This document shows positions 7,717 to 16,329 of a stretch of 64,000 bases of DNA, one piece after another. This stretch comes from JAAXQD01 sp963790095. Lineage in GTDB: Bacteria; Desulfobacterota; Desulfobacteria; Desulfobacterales; UBA11574. The stretch is taken from the NCBI GenBank assembly GCA_963790095.1, contig CAWBNO010000017.1, forward strand, positions 1 to 64,000, read 5' to 3'. The position numbers and the translations under genes were made by a program. The first letter of the stretch is position 1; each line of letters starts with the position of its first letter. The notes beneath the pieces were generated by a model that worked only from the letters and a program-made list of their open reading frames with translations, had not been told where the DNA came from and made no database searches.

Positions 7717-9585
7717 ATGCATATGATCGATTCTTTACACACGTTTCACATTCCGGTGATGGGTATCGGCTATTCCGTCGATACGCCCATCCGGGTTGCG
7801 CCCTTTGGCATTTCATCGGTTATTTCACTCGTAGATGACCTTCTTCTCGAAAAAATCCGGAAATATTATGCTGCTGAGTACGGCCTCGATTATGTCAAGA
7901 TACCAAAAGATGAAGCGGACGGCCGGGCAAAACGAATTTCAGCCTACCTCGATATTGTCCATGAAATTGTCCAAAAAAAAATGGAAGATATAAAAAAGCA
8001 GCCGTTTTTCGAAAACAATAACAAGCGGAAATACTTTGATCTGTTGCCCGAAAGCAGCATTCTGAAAAAAAATTACAACCAGTTGCTCAAAATGAAGGGC
8101 GGCAAGGAAAGAGATGCCCTGGAGAAAGATCTGACACGGCGGATGAGACCCGGCTCAATCGATGTGAACATTATGGTCACTGTGGATCGGACCCCCCTGG
8201 ATAAAAACGGCAATCCCCTGGGCCAAGAATTCACCGATGCCAAATCAGGCCTTAGGGGCTATGCCAACAGCTGTCTGGAGTCCTCGATTGTATTTTCAGC
8301 AGGTATTAATCAGCGCCTGTACAGTTATATGAGCAAATTCCGTGACTTTTACCGGGATAAAATGGGTGGGATAAAAAAACGGATTGTTCTCAAAGTGAGT
8401 GATTTCCGTTCCGCTTTGGTTCAGGGGAAATTTTTAGCCAAAAAAGGCCTCGAGGTTTACGAGTTCCGCATAGAATCCGGGCTAAACTGCGGCGGCCATG
8501 CCTTCGCCTCCAATGGAATTTTACTGCCGACACTTCTTAAAGAATTTAAGGATAAACGTAACCGTCTGATGGCGGAATTTAAACCGCTCATACAAAAGTA
8601 TTATAGCAAGATGGGATGGGAGTATCCTGAATCGGCCATGAAAAAACATCCCCTTATCACCGTTCAGGGTGGAATCGGCATCCACGGTGAAGTGCGCAGA
8701 CTCACGGAAGATTTCGGCATGGATTTAACAGGATTGGCCAGTCCTTTTCTTCTGGTTCCCGAGGCAACCTGCGTGGATGAATCCACCCGTGAACTGCTGC
8801 GGCGGGCCCGGGGAAAGGATCTGTATTTAAGTGACGTTTCCCCGCTAAATATTTATTTTAACAATGTTCACGGATCAGGATCAGAATTATGGACCCGTAA
8901 AAGGGTGATGGAAGGACGCCCCGGCTCTCCGTGCCAAAAACATTTTTTGATATCCAATACCGAATTTACCGAAAAACCGATCTGTTTGGCCTCGCGGAAG
9001 TATCAAGCTGCAAAACTGAAAGAGATCGAAAATGCGGAGATTTCACCAGATGAAAAGGCAAAATTAATTGAAAAAGTTGTTGTAAAAACATGTATTTGCG
9101 ATCATTTAGGAAACGGGGCACTTATTGCGTTGGGATTGGCTGAAGAGCAAAACGCACCCCAGTCCATATGTCCCGGTCCCAACATCGAATGGTTTAATAG
9201 ACGGTACACCCTAAAGGAGATGGTAGACCATATTTATGGAAGGCGTCCGTCCCTGGTTTCATCAAAACGCCCCCATATGTTTGCCAAAGAAATTGTGATG
9301 TATGTGGACTATTTTGAAAAGCAAATCGCGAATTCTTCTTATACACCCAAAGAAATCAAAACATTCCTCGACTTCAAAAAGAATCTCGAAGAAGGTCTTA
9401 ACTTTTGCCTTGAAATTGCCCAAACCCCCCCATATCCCGGTGAAAACCTGGCGTCTCTTTCAAGCTGCGTGGCGCAGCAAAGACTTCGCCTGGAATCTCT
9501 CTATACCTGTTTTAAAAAAAATATTCCTTTAGCTGTTAACATTGAATCAGACCCGGACAATCCAACGTCGAAGCATGCCGTCTGA
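7717..9585 (+). CDS. Large protein of unknown function, possibly FMN/TIM-barrel-like
   Basis: 622 residues, no signal peptide, no membrane segment. I do not know a function. The opening (FHIPVMGIGYSVDTPIRVAPFGISSVIS), the GLNCGGHAFA stretch near residue 257 and ITVQGGIGIHGEVRRL near 310 faintly recall TIM-barrel flavoproteins of the nitronate monooxygenase/FabK/PfaD type, which include enoyl-ACP reductases. Many cysteines sit in conserved-looking motifs (GLNCGG, EATCVDE, GSPCQ, KPICLAS, TCICDHLGNGA, SICPGPN) and might hold a metal or Fe-S centre. From memory, similar large unannotated proteins occur in Bacteroidota; not verified. Its place between KAS III and an acyltransferase suggests work on acyl chains, perhaps the missing enoyl reduction step. 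The start could also be ATG at 7723. Confidence 0.6.
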   Translation: MHMIDSLHTFHIPVMGIGYSVDTPIRVAPFGISSVISLVDDLLLEKIRKYYAAEYGLDYVKIPKDEADGRAKRISAYLDIVHEIVQKKMEDIKKQPFFENNNKRKYFDLLPESSILKKNYNQLLKMKGGKERDALEKDLTRRMRPGSIDVNIMVTVDRTPLDKNGNPLGQEFTDAKSGLRGYANSCLESSIVFSAGINQRLYSYMSKFRDFYRDKMGGIKKRIVLKVSDFRSALVQGKFLAKKGLEVYEFRIESGLNCGGHAFASNGILLPTLLKEFKDKRNRLMAEFKPLIQKYYSKMGWEYPESAMKKHPLITVQGGIGIHGEVRRLTEDFGMDLTGLASPFLLVPEATCVDESTRELLRRARGKDLYLSDVSPLNIYFNNVHGSGSELWTRKRVMEGRPGSPCQKHFLISNTEFTEKPICLASRKYQAAKLKEIENAEISPDEKAKLIEKVVVKTCICDHLGNGALIALGLAEEQNAPQSICPGPNIEWFNRRYTLKEMVDHIYGRRPSLVSSKRPHMFAKEIVMYVDYFEKQIANSSYTPKEIKTFLDFKKNLEEGLNFCLEIAQTPPYPGENLASLSSCVAQQRLRLESLYTCFKKNIPLAVNIESDPDNPTSKHAV

Positions 9586-9631
9586 ACCTCACCGGAGACG
9601 GCGTATATCGTCATTAACATGAAAAGGAACC

Positions 9632-10468
9632 ATGAAGATAGATCACTTCTGGCATCTTCTCAAAACCGATTTTTCCTATCATAGCCCCCAAAAACGGCGA
9701 TTTTTGGTAAAGAAGTATCACAAATGGGCGACACTCCTCTATTATATCCAGCTTTTTTTTACCATCCTGACAGAAAGCCTGACCGCACGAAAAAGATCCT
9801 ATGAAGGCAAAACCTGGGGAAAAGGTTCCCTTCGTGTCCTTAAAGTTGCAGAGGCCGCAGGGGGAAAATTTCATGTGTCCGGATTGAAAGCTCTCGAGGA
9901 TTTGAAGGGACCGGTTGTGTACGTTGCCAACCATATGAGCCTGCTTGACACACTTGTTCTCCCTTGTATACTGCTCACGTTCGGCAACGTCACATTTGTG
10001 GTCAAGGAAGGACTGCTCAGGTATCCGGTTCTCGGCACCATCATAAGGGCGATCCATCCCATCGCCGTTACACGAAAAAATGCCAGAAGCGACTTAAAAA
10101 CCGTCATGGGAAAAGGACGGGCTTTAATTTCCGACGGCTGCTCAGTTATCATTTTCCCCCAGGCTACCCGAAGCGCCACATTTGACCAGACAACGTTCAA
10201 TTCCATGGGGGTTAAGTTGGCACAAAGGGCCGGCGTTCCCGTTGTACCGGTGGCATTAAAGACCGACTTCCAAGGTAATGGGAGAATCATCAAGGATATG
10301 GGCGCTGTCGATCCCGAAAAGGAACTCTACATAAAATTCGGAAATCCCATGTTTGTGGAAGGCAAAGGGCAGGACATACATAAAAAAGTCGTTCAATTTA
10401 TTGTTGAAAACCTTAAATCATGGGGCGTAAAGGTTCATCCGGATGTCTCCGTGAAAAATTCGGGCTAA
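9632..10468 (+). CDS. PlsC-like lysophospholipid/glycerol-phosphate acyltransferase
   Basis: 278-residue membrane-associated acyltransferase. Motif I is NHMSLLD (the NHx4D catalytic pair) near residue 93. Motif III reads FPQATRS where the family normally has FPEGTRS, so the usual Glu-Gly is Gln-Ala. A hydrophobic stretch near residues 35-50 (LLYYIQLFFTIL) may anchor it. It closes the fatty-acid-type cluster, 46 bases after the 622-residue gene, and would transfer the finished chain to a glycerophosphate or another acceptor. The altered motif III, which helps bind the acceptor phosphate, hints at a different acceptor. Confidence 0.85.
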   Translation: MKIDHFWHLLKTDFSYHSPQKRRFLVKKYHKWATLLYYIQLFFTILTESLTARKRSYEGKTWGKGSLRVLKVAEAAGGKFHVSGLKALEDLKGPVVYVANHMSLLDTLVLPCILLTFGNVTFVVKEGLLRYPVLGTIIRAIHPIAVTRKNARSDLKTVMGKGRALISDGCSVIIFPQATRSATFDQTTFNSMGVKLAQRAGVPVVPVALKTDFQGNGRIIKDMGAVDPEKELYIKFGNPMFVEGKGQDIHKKVVQFIVENLKSWGVKVHPDVSVKNSG

Positions 10469-10469
10469 C

Positions 10470-10889
10470 CTAAGCATCCGTATCAGGGACCACCGGCATG
10501 GGGACTTTAAAAAACTGGACTCCCTCTTCTGTTAATGTCTTCTCTTCTTCTTTGGTACTGACACCTCTGATATTCCTTGCTTCTGAAACGCCATAATGCA
10601 TCTTCAAGGCTTCTTTGGAGAAATCGGCCCCCACATCATCAAAATTTTTCTCAACAAATTCGATGATCTTTTGCCCCATATTTAAAAGATCCGCTTGGGG
10701 ATCGGAAAATTCCTTCAAAGGGGTCGACGATTTTATGGCAAAGGTCGAGGGAATCCTTTCAATTGAAGTACTATTGCAGACCGGGCATGCGATAAGACCT
10801 TTTTTTTCCTGTTTTTCATATGCCCTTCTGTCTTCAAACCAACCCTCAAAAGAATGTCCGTTGATACACCGCAAGTCGTAAGCTATCAT
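10470..10889 (-). CDS. DUF1178 family protein
   Basis: About 139 residues when started at ATG 10889 (MIAYDLRCINGHSFEGWF), the typical start of this family. Longer upstream frames lead into the MITE fragment and are rejected. Two cysteine pairs (CxxxH in the first 15 residues, CPVC near residue 39) suggest a small zinc ribbon at the N-terminus. The rest is acidic. Function is unknown in the family. It faces the acyltransferase gene end to end with one base between the stops. Confidence 0.85.
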   Translation of the reverse strand: MIAYDLRCINGHSFEGWFEDRRAYEKQEKKGLIACPVCNSTSIERIPSTFAIKSSTPLKEFSDPQADLLNMGQKIIEFVEKNFDDVGADFSKEALKMHYGVSEARNIRGVSTKEEEKTLTEEGVQFFKVPMPVVPDTDA

Positions 10890-10948
10890 ATAATCATTCC
10901 GTTTATTGAACCATTTGGTTAAGTTGAAACTGTCATGTTTTCTATCAT

Positions 10949-11002
10949 AAATTTGACGGTTTCGTAAAAAGTCTTTTGTGAGCGACATCGAGCAATTGTG
11001 GA
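10949..11002 (+). mobile_element. Truncated copy of the 190-bp MITE (left end only)
   Basis: Starts with the same left terminal repeat (GACGGTTTCGTAAAAAGTC at 10955) as the three full copies at 32.8, 33.3 and 57.6 kb. It matches them for about 48 bases, up to GAGCAATT, then diverges. The rest of the element and the right end are gone. It lies just upstream of the DUF1178 start. Confidence 0.8.
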
Positions 11003-11375
11003 TGGACATCCATTATTTTTCTACAGGGGTTAAAAGATCGTCCTGGATCTTTCAACAATAACGTTTAATCTTCATTGCTTATAAATTTTCTTGATGTTAT
11101 CATATTTTTCAGCATTTAAAAAGTTATAACTGACACACTCGCGACAGCGTCGATATCTCGGCTTGCAGGCTTTTTAACTGACTGTAATAACAATCAATAA
11201 CATGTTAAACCATCAACGGGATTCGGTTTAATCCCATTGACACTCAATGACCTTTTTTCTATATCACAAAACCATGTTCAAAGTAGAAATCAAGCTTTAA
11301 AAAACACTGAAGGATCCAAGGGGTCGAGGGTTCAAGCTTGCTATATTGCAGTAAGCCTTGATCTCAAATGAAAAA
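11003..11375. other. Gap before the IS110 element
   Basis: No gene. A short relative of the dispersed unit (GGATCCAAGGGGTCGAGGG then TTCAAG) lies at about 11,310-11,335. The IS110 left end should be close by, perhaps near 11,340, and in this family the left non-coding end may encode a bridge RNA. That RNA is known for IS110-family elements, but I cannot confirm it here. Confidence 0.4.
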
Positions 11376-11445
11376 GGCTATACTCATTCGATTCCAGTTA
11401 CAGTAAGTTGGTTGGTAATCTGGAATTCAAAAAAGGAGTATAGCC
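11376..11445 (+). promoter_or_regulatory. 70-nt hairpin covering the IS110 ribosome binding site
   Basis: GGCTATACTC (11376-11385) pairs perfectly with GAGTATAGCC (11436-11445), which ends one base before the ATG. Inside, GATTCCAG pairs with CTGGAATTC and TTAC with GTAA around a loop of about 13 bases. The ribosome binding site AGGAG lies in the closing stem. It probably keeps recombinase translation low, and may overlap a bridge RNA. Confidence 0.65.
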
Positions 11446-12486
11446 ATGAAACATAGTAAAACCGAAAAAATCGGAACGATCAACAAAAAAACACTTATTG
11501 CTGCTTTGGACATTGGTAAAAAGATTCACTACGGTTATTTTAGAGCCCCCTCGGGCAAAGATTTTCAACCATTTGCGTTTCATAACACCCGTAATGGCTT
11601 CGACAAGTTTTGGGAAAGGCTTTGTAACTTTAAAGAAAAACAAATGCTTGAGGAAATTATTATCGGCTTTGAGTCCACAGGACCCTATGCCGAACCCATA
11701 TGCCATTACCTGCGACATAAATCGGTAAAATTGGTTCAAGTCAATCCTATGCATACGAAACGGATCAAAGAACTGACCGGCAATTCTCCGAACAAAACAG
11801 ACAAAAAAGATCCACGTGTCATTGCCGATGTTATGTCGCTGGGTCATTCCCTGACGGTCATTGTTCCTGAAGGGGCGGCAGCCCATCTTCGAAGGCTTAC
11901 GCAGGCAAGAGAACGTGCCATAGAACGACGAACAGCCATGAGTAACCAGCTTCAGCATCTTGTTTTTCTCATATTCCCGGAGCTTGTGCATATTATCAAG
12001 CCATCTACAAAAACGGGCATGTATCTGATCAAGCACTATTCGGACCCGAAGAAGCTTTTGTTTGCAGGGATAGACAAACTTAAAGCTATTATTAAAAAGG
12101 TGAGCCGAGGCAGGCTGGGTACTGATCGTGCTGAACAACTTCATGGTGCTGCAAAAAAATCTGTAGGAATTACAGAAGGTAAAGAAAGCATTCTGTTTGA
12201 GATAGCACATCTTGTCTCTAAAATAGAGTCTGAAAACCATTATGTTGAAGACCTGGAAAAACAGATGGGTGACTATCTTGAAAAGATTCCATACAGCCAC
12301 AGCATATTGAGGATTCAAGTGAAAAGAAAAAAATATTCAAAGAAACGAACGCAGATATTATTGGCAGGGGATTTAGATTTAATTGAAAAAGTTGAATTGG
12401 GCACACTAAATAAAGACATCGCAGAAATAGAAAGAATGTTAAAGGCGCTGATAAAGTCTTTAGAAAACAAACCCTTGAACCCTTGA
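11446..12486 (+). pseudogene. IS110-family transposase (DEDD recombinase), C-terminus lost and replaced
   Basis: The N-terminal RuvC-like DEDD domain is clear: ALDIGK (Asp), FESTGPY (Glu) and KTDKKDPR (two Asp), followed by the helical linker. Up to YSHSIL at about 12,308 it follows the family. The next domain (transposase_20, with a catalytic Ser, usually starting SIPGIG or similar) is missing. It is replaced by about 58 unrelated residues ending ERMLKALIKSLENK, which resemble the last helix of four-helix-bundle (23S rRNA intervening-sequence) proteins. The join at 12,309-12,319 reads GAGGATTCAAG, identical to part of the repeat at 1600-1610. This points to recombination between repeat units. 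The product should be inactive. Confidence 0.8.
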
Positions 12487-12542
12487 ACCCTTGAACCCTG
12501 GAATCCTTGGACCCTCTTCTCCAACTAAATTGGAGAAGAACC
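12470..12542. repeat. Hairpin plus short-repeat unit, copy 2 (inverse orientation)
   Basis: Three tandem CCCTTGAA units (12,473-12,496) lead into GGAATCCTTGGACCC and the same CTTCTCCAA/TTGGAGAAG hairpin seen at 1574. The orientation is opposite. The unit overlaps the end of the broken IS110 frame. Confidence 0.7.
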
Positions 12543-12577
12543 AGATTTAATAATAGAAATTCCAAGACATAAATTTT

Positions 12578-14233
12578 ATGACACAAATTAAAACAGACTT
12601 TTTGATCATCGGTAGCGGTATCGCCGGCCTGACGTTTGCCCTCAAAGTAGCCGAATTCGGCCATGTGGCGTTGGTCACCAAAAAAGGGATCATGGACAGC
12701 AACACCTCCCAGGCCCAAGGTGGAATTGCCTCTGTCTTTGGGGAACTCGATTCATTTGACCTTCACATTCAGGATACCCTTGCTTCCGGAGATGGTCTCT
12801 GCAACCGGGATGTGGTGGAAATGGTGGTTAAAAACGGACCCGGCAGGATCCGCGAATTGATCGATCTTGGAGTACATTTCAACCTCAAAGATAAGAAGCT
12901 AACAGATTCTGAATCCCCGGATTCCGATTCTGAATTAGATTTGGGGCGTGAAGGCGGTCATTCTCAAAAACGCATTGTTCATGCCCACGACATGACGGGG
13001 AGAGAAGTCGAAAAGGTTCTTGTGGATCACGTTAAAAATAACGATCGGATTTCCCTGTTTGAAAACCACATGGCCATTGATCTCATCACCATTTCCACCC
13101 GCATGAAAAGGGGCATCATCACGACCACCCATGAAGACTATTGCTGTGGCGCATATGTCCTTGACAGAGAAACAAGTCATGTTAAAACCTTCTGCGCAAA
13201 AATAACACTTCTGGCCACCGGCGGTGCCGGCAAAGTTTACCTTTACACCAGCAATCCGGATATTGCCACCGGTGACGGCATTGCTATGGGGTACCGTGCC
13301 GGGGCCACAGTCGCCAATCTAGAATTCGTTCAGTTTCATCCAACATGTCTGTTCCACCCCGATGCAAAAAACTTCCTGATTTCAGAAGCCTTAAGGGGTG
13401 AAGGCGCGATCCTCCTTGATGCTTCCGGCAGCCCTTTCATGGAAAAATATGACACCCAAAAGGATCTTGCATGCCGTGACGTGGTTGCTCGGGCCATCGA
13501 TACAGAACTCAAGAAAAGTGGTGCGGATTCCGTATTTCTTGACATATCCAACAAAAATTCCGATTTCATAAAAGAACGCTTCCCCAATTTATACAAAAAG
13601 TGCTTGACCTTCGGTTTTGATATGACCAAAGAGCCGATTCCGGTTGTTCCTGCTGCCCATTATATGTGCGGAGGTATCGCAACCGACATGTTCGGAAGAA
13701 CAGATTTGCACCGATTGTACGCCATCGGCGAAACAGCCTGTACCGGACTTCATGGCGCCAACAGACTTGCAAGCAACTCTTTGATCGAAGCGCTGGTATA
13801 TTCCCATATGGCTGCCCAGCAGGCCGTGAAGGATATCAAAACATCAGACTTCACGGCCACCCCGGATCCGCCCCCCTGGGACGAAGCCGGCACCACAGAC
13901 AGCGACGAAGTAATTATGGTTTCACAGAATTGGGATGAAATCCGGCGATTCATGTGGAACTATGTGGGGATTGTCCGATCAAACAAACGGTTGGAAAGGG
14001 CCCAACGACGTATTGAAATAATACAGAAAGAGATACGGGAGTATTATTGGGATTTTAGGGTTTCATCAGATCTTATTGAGCTCCGAAATATCGCGATGGT
14101 GGCAGAACTTATTATCAAGTGTTCCGGATACCGGAAAGAAAGCCGAGGGCTCCACCACAACATCGAATATCCCTATCGGGATGACATGCGCTGGCAAAAA
14201 GACACAATTCTTCGGCGATCATTTATGGGATAG
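12578..14233 (+). CDS. nadB: L-aspartate oxidase
   Basis: 551-residue FAD enzyme that oxidises L-aspartate to iminoaspartate, the first step of de novo NAD synthesis. It shows the Rossmann motif IIGSGIAGL at residue 10, the SNTSQAQGGIA region typical of the fumarate reductase/NadB family, HDMTGREV, and the C-terminal helical domain with NKRLERA. In anaerobes fumarate usually serves as the electron acceptor instead of oxygen. It stands alone between the IS remnant and dnaJ; nadD lies 10 kb further on. Length is normal for the family. Confidence 0.96.
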   Translation: MTQIKTDFLIIGSGIAGLTFALKVAEFGHVALVTKKGIMDSNTSQAQGGIASVFGELDSFDLHIQDTLASGDGLCNRDVVEMVVKNGPGRIRELIDLGVHFNLKDKKLTDSESPDSDSELDLGREGGHSQKRIVHAHDMTGREVEKVLVDHVKNNDRISLFENHMAIDLITISTRMKRGIITTTHEDYCCGAYVLDRETSHVKTFCAKITLLATGGAGKVYLYTSNPDIATGDGIAMGYRAGATVANLEFVQFHPTCLFHPDAKNFLISEALRGEGAILLDASGSPFMEKYDTQKDLACRDVVARAIDTELKKSGADSVFLDISNKNSDFIKERFPNLYKKCLTFGFDMTKEPIPVVPAAHYMCGGIATDMFGRTDLHRLYAIGETACTGLHGANRLASNSLIEALVYSHMAAQQAVKDIKTSDFTATPDPPPWDEAGTTDSDEVIMVSQNWDEIRRFMWNYVGIVRSNKRLERAQRRIEIIQKEIREYYWDFRVSSDLIELRNIAMVAELIIKCSGYRKESRGLHHNIEYPYRDDMRWQKDTILRRSFMG

Positions 14234-14762
14234 GAGGCCTGGAACCTCTTCTCCCCTCCAATCCTTTCCTTTTTATGTAAATTCAATCCCTTGAGATATA
14301 TACCGATAGCGCTTGCCCGCAATTCTGTTTTTATCCTTCATCTTCATTGACAACCCTGGTTTTTGTATTACTTTAGTAGCAAATTTGATACTTATCTTAT
14401 GTGTAATCGAAATTCCCTTTGGCTTCGCTGAAACAGGGTCTCAACTTTTCTCCACAAAGCTTCGAGACCTTTGAAAAATGTTAATTTTTTTTCAAGTTCA
14501 AGTCGAAGATCCCGGACTTTGATCGGGGGAAGGCGAAAATTTTAAACACAGGAATACATTGAGTACTTAGAGGATTACAATTTGAGACTGACGCAGAAAT
14601 TGGGCAAAAAGAGGCGTTTTGCAAAGGTCTCGCTTCAGGGAATGTTCGGCGGTATGGATTCTTATGCATTTTAATCGTCACTTGTTAACCTTGCACAAAG
14701 CCGGAAGGATCCCGATCGCGGTTACTCTTCACGGTATGCCAGAGCAATTACCAGGAAACTAA
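14234..14762. other. Non-coding gap between nadB and dnaJ
   Basis: No convincing gene; the reverse frame at 14,481-14,681 has no ribosome binding site or family look. A stretch at about 14,500-14,540 (GATCCCGGACTTTGATCGGGG with a following AAGGCGAAA) resembles one at 19,840-19,870 between rplU and rpmA. No heat-shock element (CIRCE or sigma-32 type) was recognised before dnaJ. Confidence 0.4.
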
Positions 14763-15878
14763 ATGAGGAATAAACGAGATTACTACGAAATCTTAAATGT
14801 AAGCCGTAATGCCGATGACAGTGAGCTAAAGGCCAGCTACCGCAAACTGGCCCTTAAATACCACCCGGATCGAAATCCCGGCGACAAAGCGTCTGAAGAA
14901 AAATTCAAGGAGGCTTCCGAAGCTTATGAGGTTCTCCGAGACCCCCAAAAGCGGAACATTTATGATCAGTTTGGCCATCAAGGTCTCGAGGGGTCGGGGT
15001 TTTCGGGATTTAGCGGGTTTGAAGACATTTTTTCGAGCTTTGGCGGAATTTTTGAGGAATTTTTTGGATTCAACAGCGGAAGCCGGTCAAGGAGCCGGGT
15101 TCAAAGGGGCGCCGATCTCCGTTACGACCTGACGCTCAGTTTCATGGACGCCGCTTTTGGTACAGAAACAGAAATAGATTTACAGAAGATGGAAACGTGC
15201 GGGTCCTGTGAAGGAAGCAAGTGCGAACCGGACACCCATCCAGAAACCTGCAGGCAGTGTAATGGCACCGGGCAGGTATCCCGGAATCAGGGTTTTTTTA
15301 CCGTGAGAACAACCTGCTACCAATGCAATGGAAACGGTCAAACCATACCGAATCCATGTACCGCCTGCAAGGGATCCGGACAGGTTGAAATTCGAAAAAA
15401 AGTGGCCGTAAAAATCCCGGCAGGCGTTGATACCGGATCCAGGCTCCGCCTCACCGGAGAGGGTGAATCCGGCATATACGGAGGGCCCCCGGGTGATCTT
15501 TATGTTTTTATACATGTTGAGCCCCACAACTTCTTCGAACGTGACAATACAGACGTCATCTGCCAGATGGAGATTTCCTTTGTACAGGCGGCCCTTGGCG
15601 ATACCATAACGGTTCCTACCTTAAACGGCAAAAAGACACTAAAAATTTCAAAAGGCACCCAACCTGGCCACCTCTTTCGTCTTCGCGGTGAGGGTATTCC
15701 GTCTCTGAGATACGCCAAACGAGGAGACCAGGTCATTCAAATTTTAATTAAAACACCCACCCATCTGAATAAAAAACAGGAAGCGCTGCTCAAAGAATTC
15801 GCCAAAATCGAATCAAGCAAACTACCCAATAAATTAAAAAACATTCTCAAAAGCGGGCTAGACAGAGCAAGCAACTGA
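14763..15878 (+). CDS. dnaJ: Chaperone DnaJ
   Basis: 371-residue Hsp40 co-chaperone that delivers unfolded proteins to DnaK and stimulates its ATPase. Domains in order: J-domain with HPD (YHPDRNPGD near residue 34), a Gly/Phe-rich linker (GFSGFSGFEDIF), a cysteine-rich zinc domain, then the two beta-rich substrate domains. Four CxxCxGxG-type repeats are present. The first is irregular (CGSCEGSKCEP), with Lys-Cys where Gly is expected, adding an extra cysteine. dnaK and grpE are not adjacent. A second J-domain pair lies at 53-54.7 kb. Confidence 0.96.
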   Translation: MRNKRDYYEILNVSRNADDSELKASYRKLALKYHPDRNPGDKASEEKFKEASEAYEVLRDPQKRNIYDQFGHQGLEGSGFSGFSGFEDIFSSFGGIFEEFFGFNSGSRSRSRVQRGADLRYDLTLSFMDAAFGTETEIDLQKMETCGSCEGSKCEPDTHPETCRQCNGTGQVSRNQGFFTVRTTCYQCNGNGQTIPNPCTACKGSGQVEIRKKVAVKIPAGVDTGSRLRLTGEGESGIYGGPPGDLYVFIHVEPHNFFERDNTDVICQMEISFVQAALGDTITVPTLNGKKTLKISKGTQPGHLFRLRGEGIPSLRYAKRGDQVIQILIKTPTHLNKKQEALLKEFAKIESSKLPNKLKNILKSGLDRASN

Positions 15879-15941
15879 CCTCTTTTTTAAAAGAATTTGC
15901 GCCAATCGGTTGTTTCACCAACCCAAGGAGATTTAGCGGCA

Positions 15942-16316
15942 ATGTATGAATTAAAAGTTGTTACGAATTTTGCAGCAGCCCATCAGCTTAAAATGGTGGC
16001 TGAAAAATGTGAAAACTTGCACGGACATAACTGGAAGATCGAAGTCAGTGTCGCTGGAGAGCACCTCAACAATGCGGGGGTATTGATCGACTTTGGAGAA
16101 TTAAAGGAGTATGTTTCTGAAATCATGGCACGGCTGGATCACAAGTTTTTAAACGAACTCGATTACTTTCATGATGACAACCCGCCCTCTTCGGAAAACA
16201 TTGCCCGGTATATTGCAGACGCCCTTCAATCCATGATCAATGATTCTGACGTCAAGGTTACCCGGGTAACTTCCTGGGAGTCGGAGAATGCCTGTGCTAC
16301 ATACATTGTAACTTAA
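15942..16316 (+). CDS. queD: 6-carboxy-5,6,7,8-tetrahydropterin synthase
   Basis: 124 residues when started at ATG 15942, which has AAGGAG upstream and gives the family N-terminus MYELKVVTNFAAAH. It converts dihydroneopterin triphosphate to 6-carboxytetrahydropterin on the way to queuosine. Zinc ligands His14, His27 and His29 (NLHGHNW) and catalytic Cys23 are visible, plus the LDH motif near residue 70. It follows dnaJ by 63 bases in the same direction but is not functionally linked to it. Other queuosine genes are not in the window. Confidence 0.92.
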   Translation: MYELKVVTNFAAAHQLKMVAEKCENLHGHNWKIEVSVAGEHLNNAGVLIDFGELKEYVSEIMARLDHKFLNELDYFHDDNPPSSENIARYIADALQSMINDSDVKVTRVTSWESENACATYIVT

Positions 16317-16329
16317 TAAGTTGTCTCTA

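Noticed and set aside
14481..14681. Reverse 66-residue frame before dnaJ
   Set aside because: Low-complexity text without a start signal, lying in a gap that contains dispersed repeat words.
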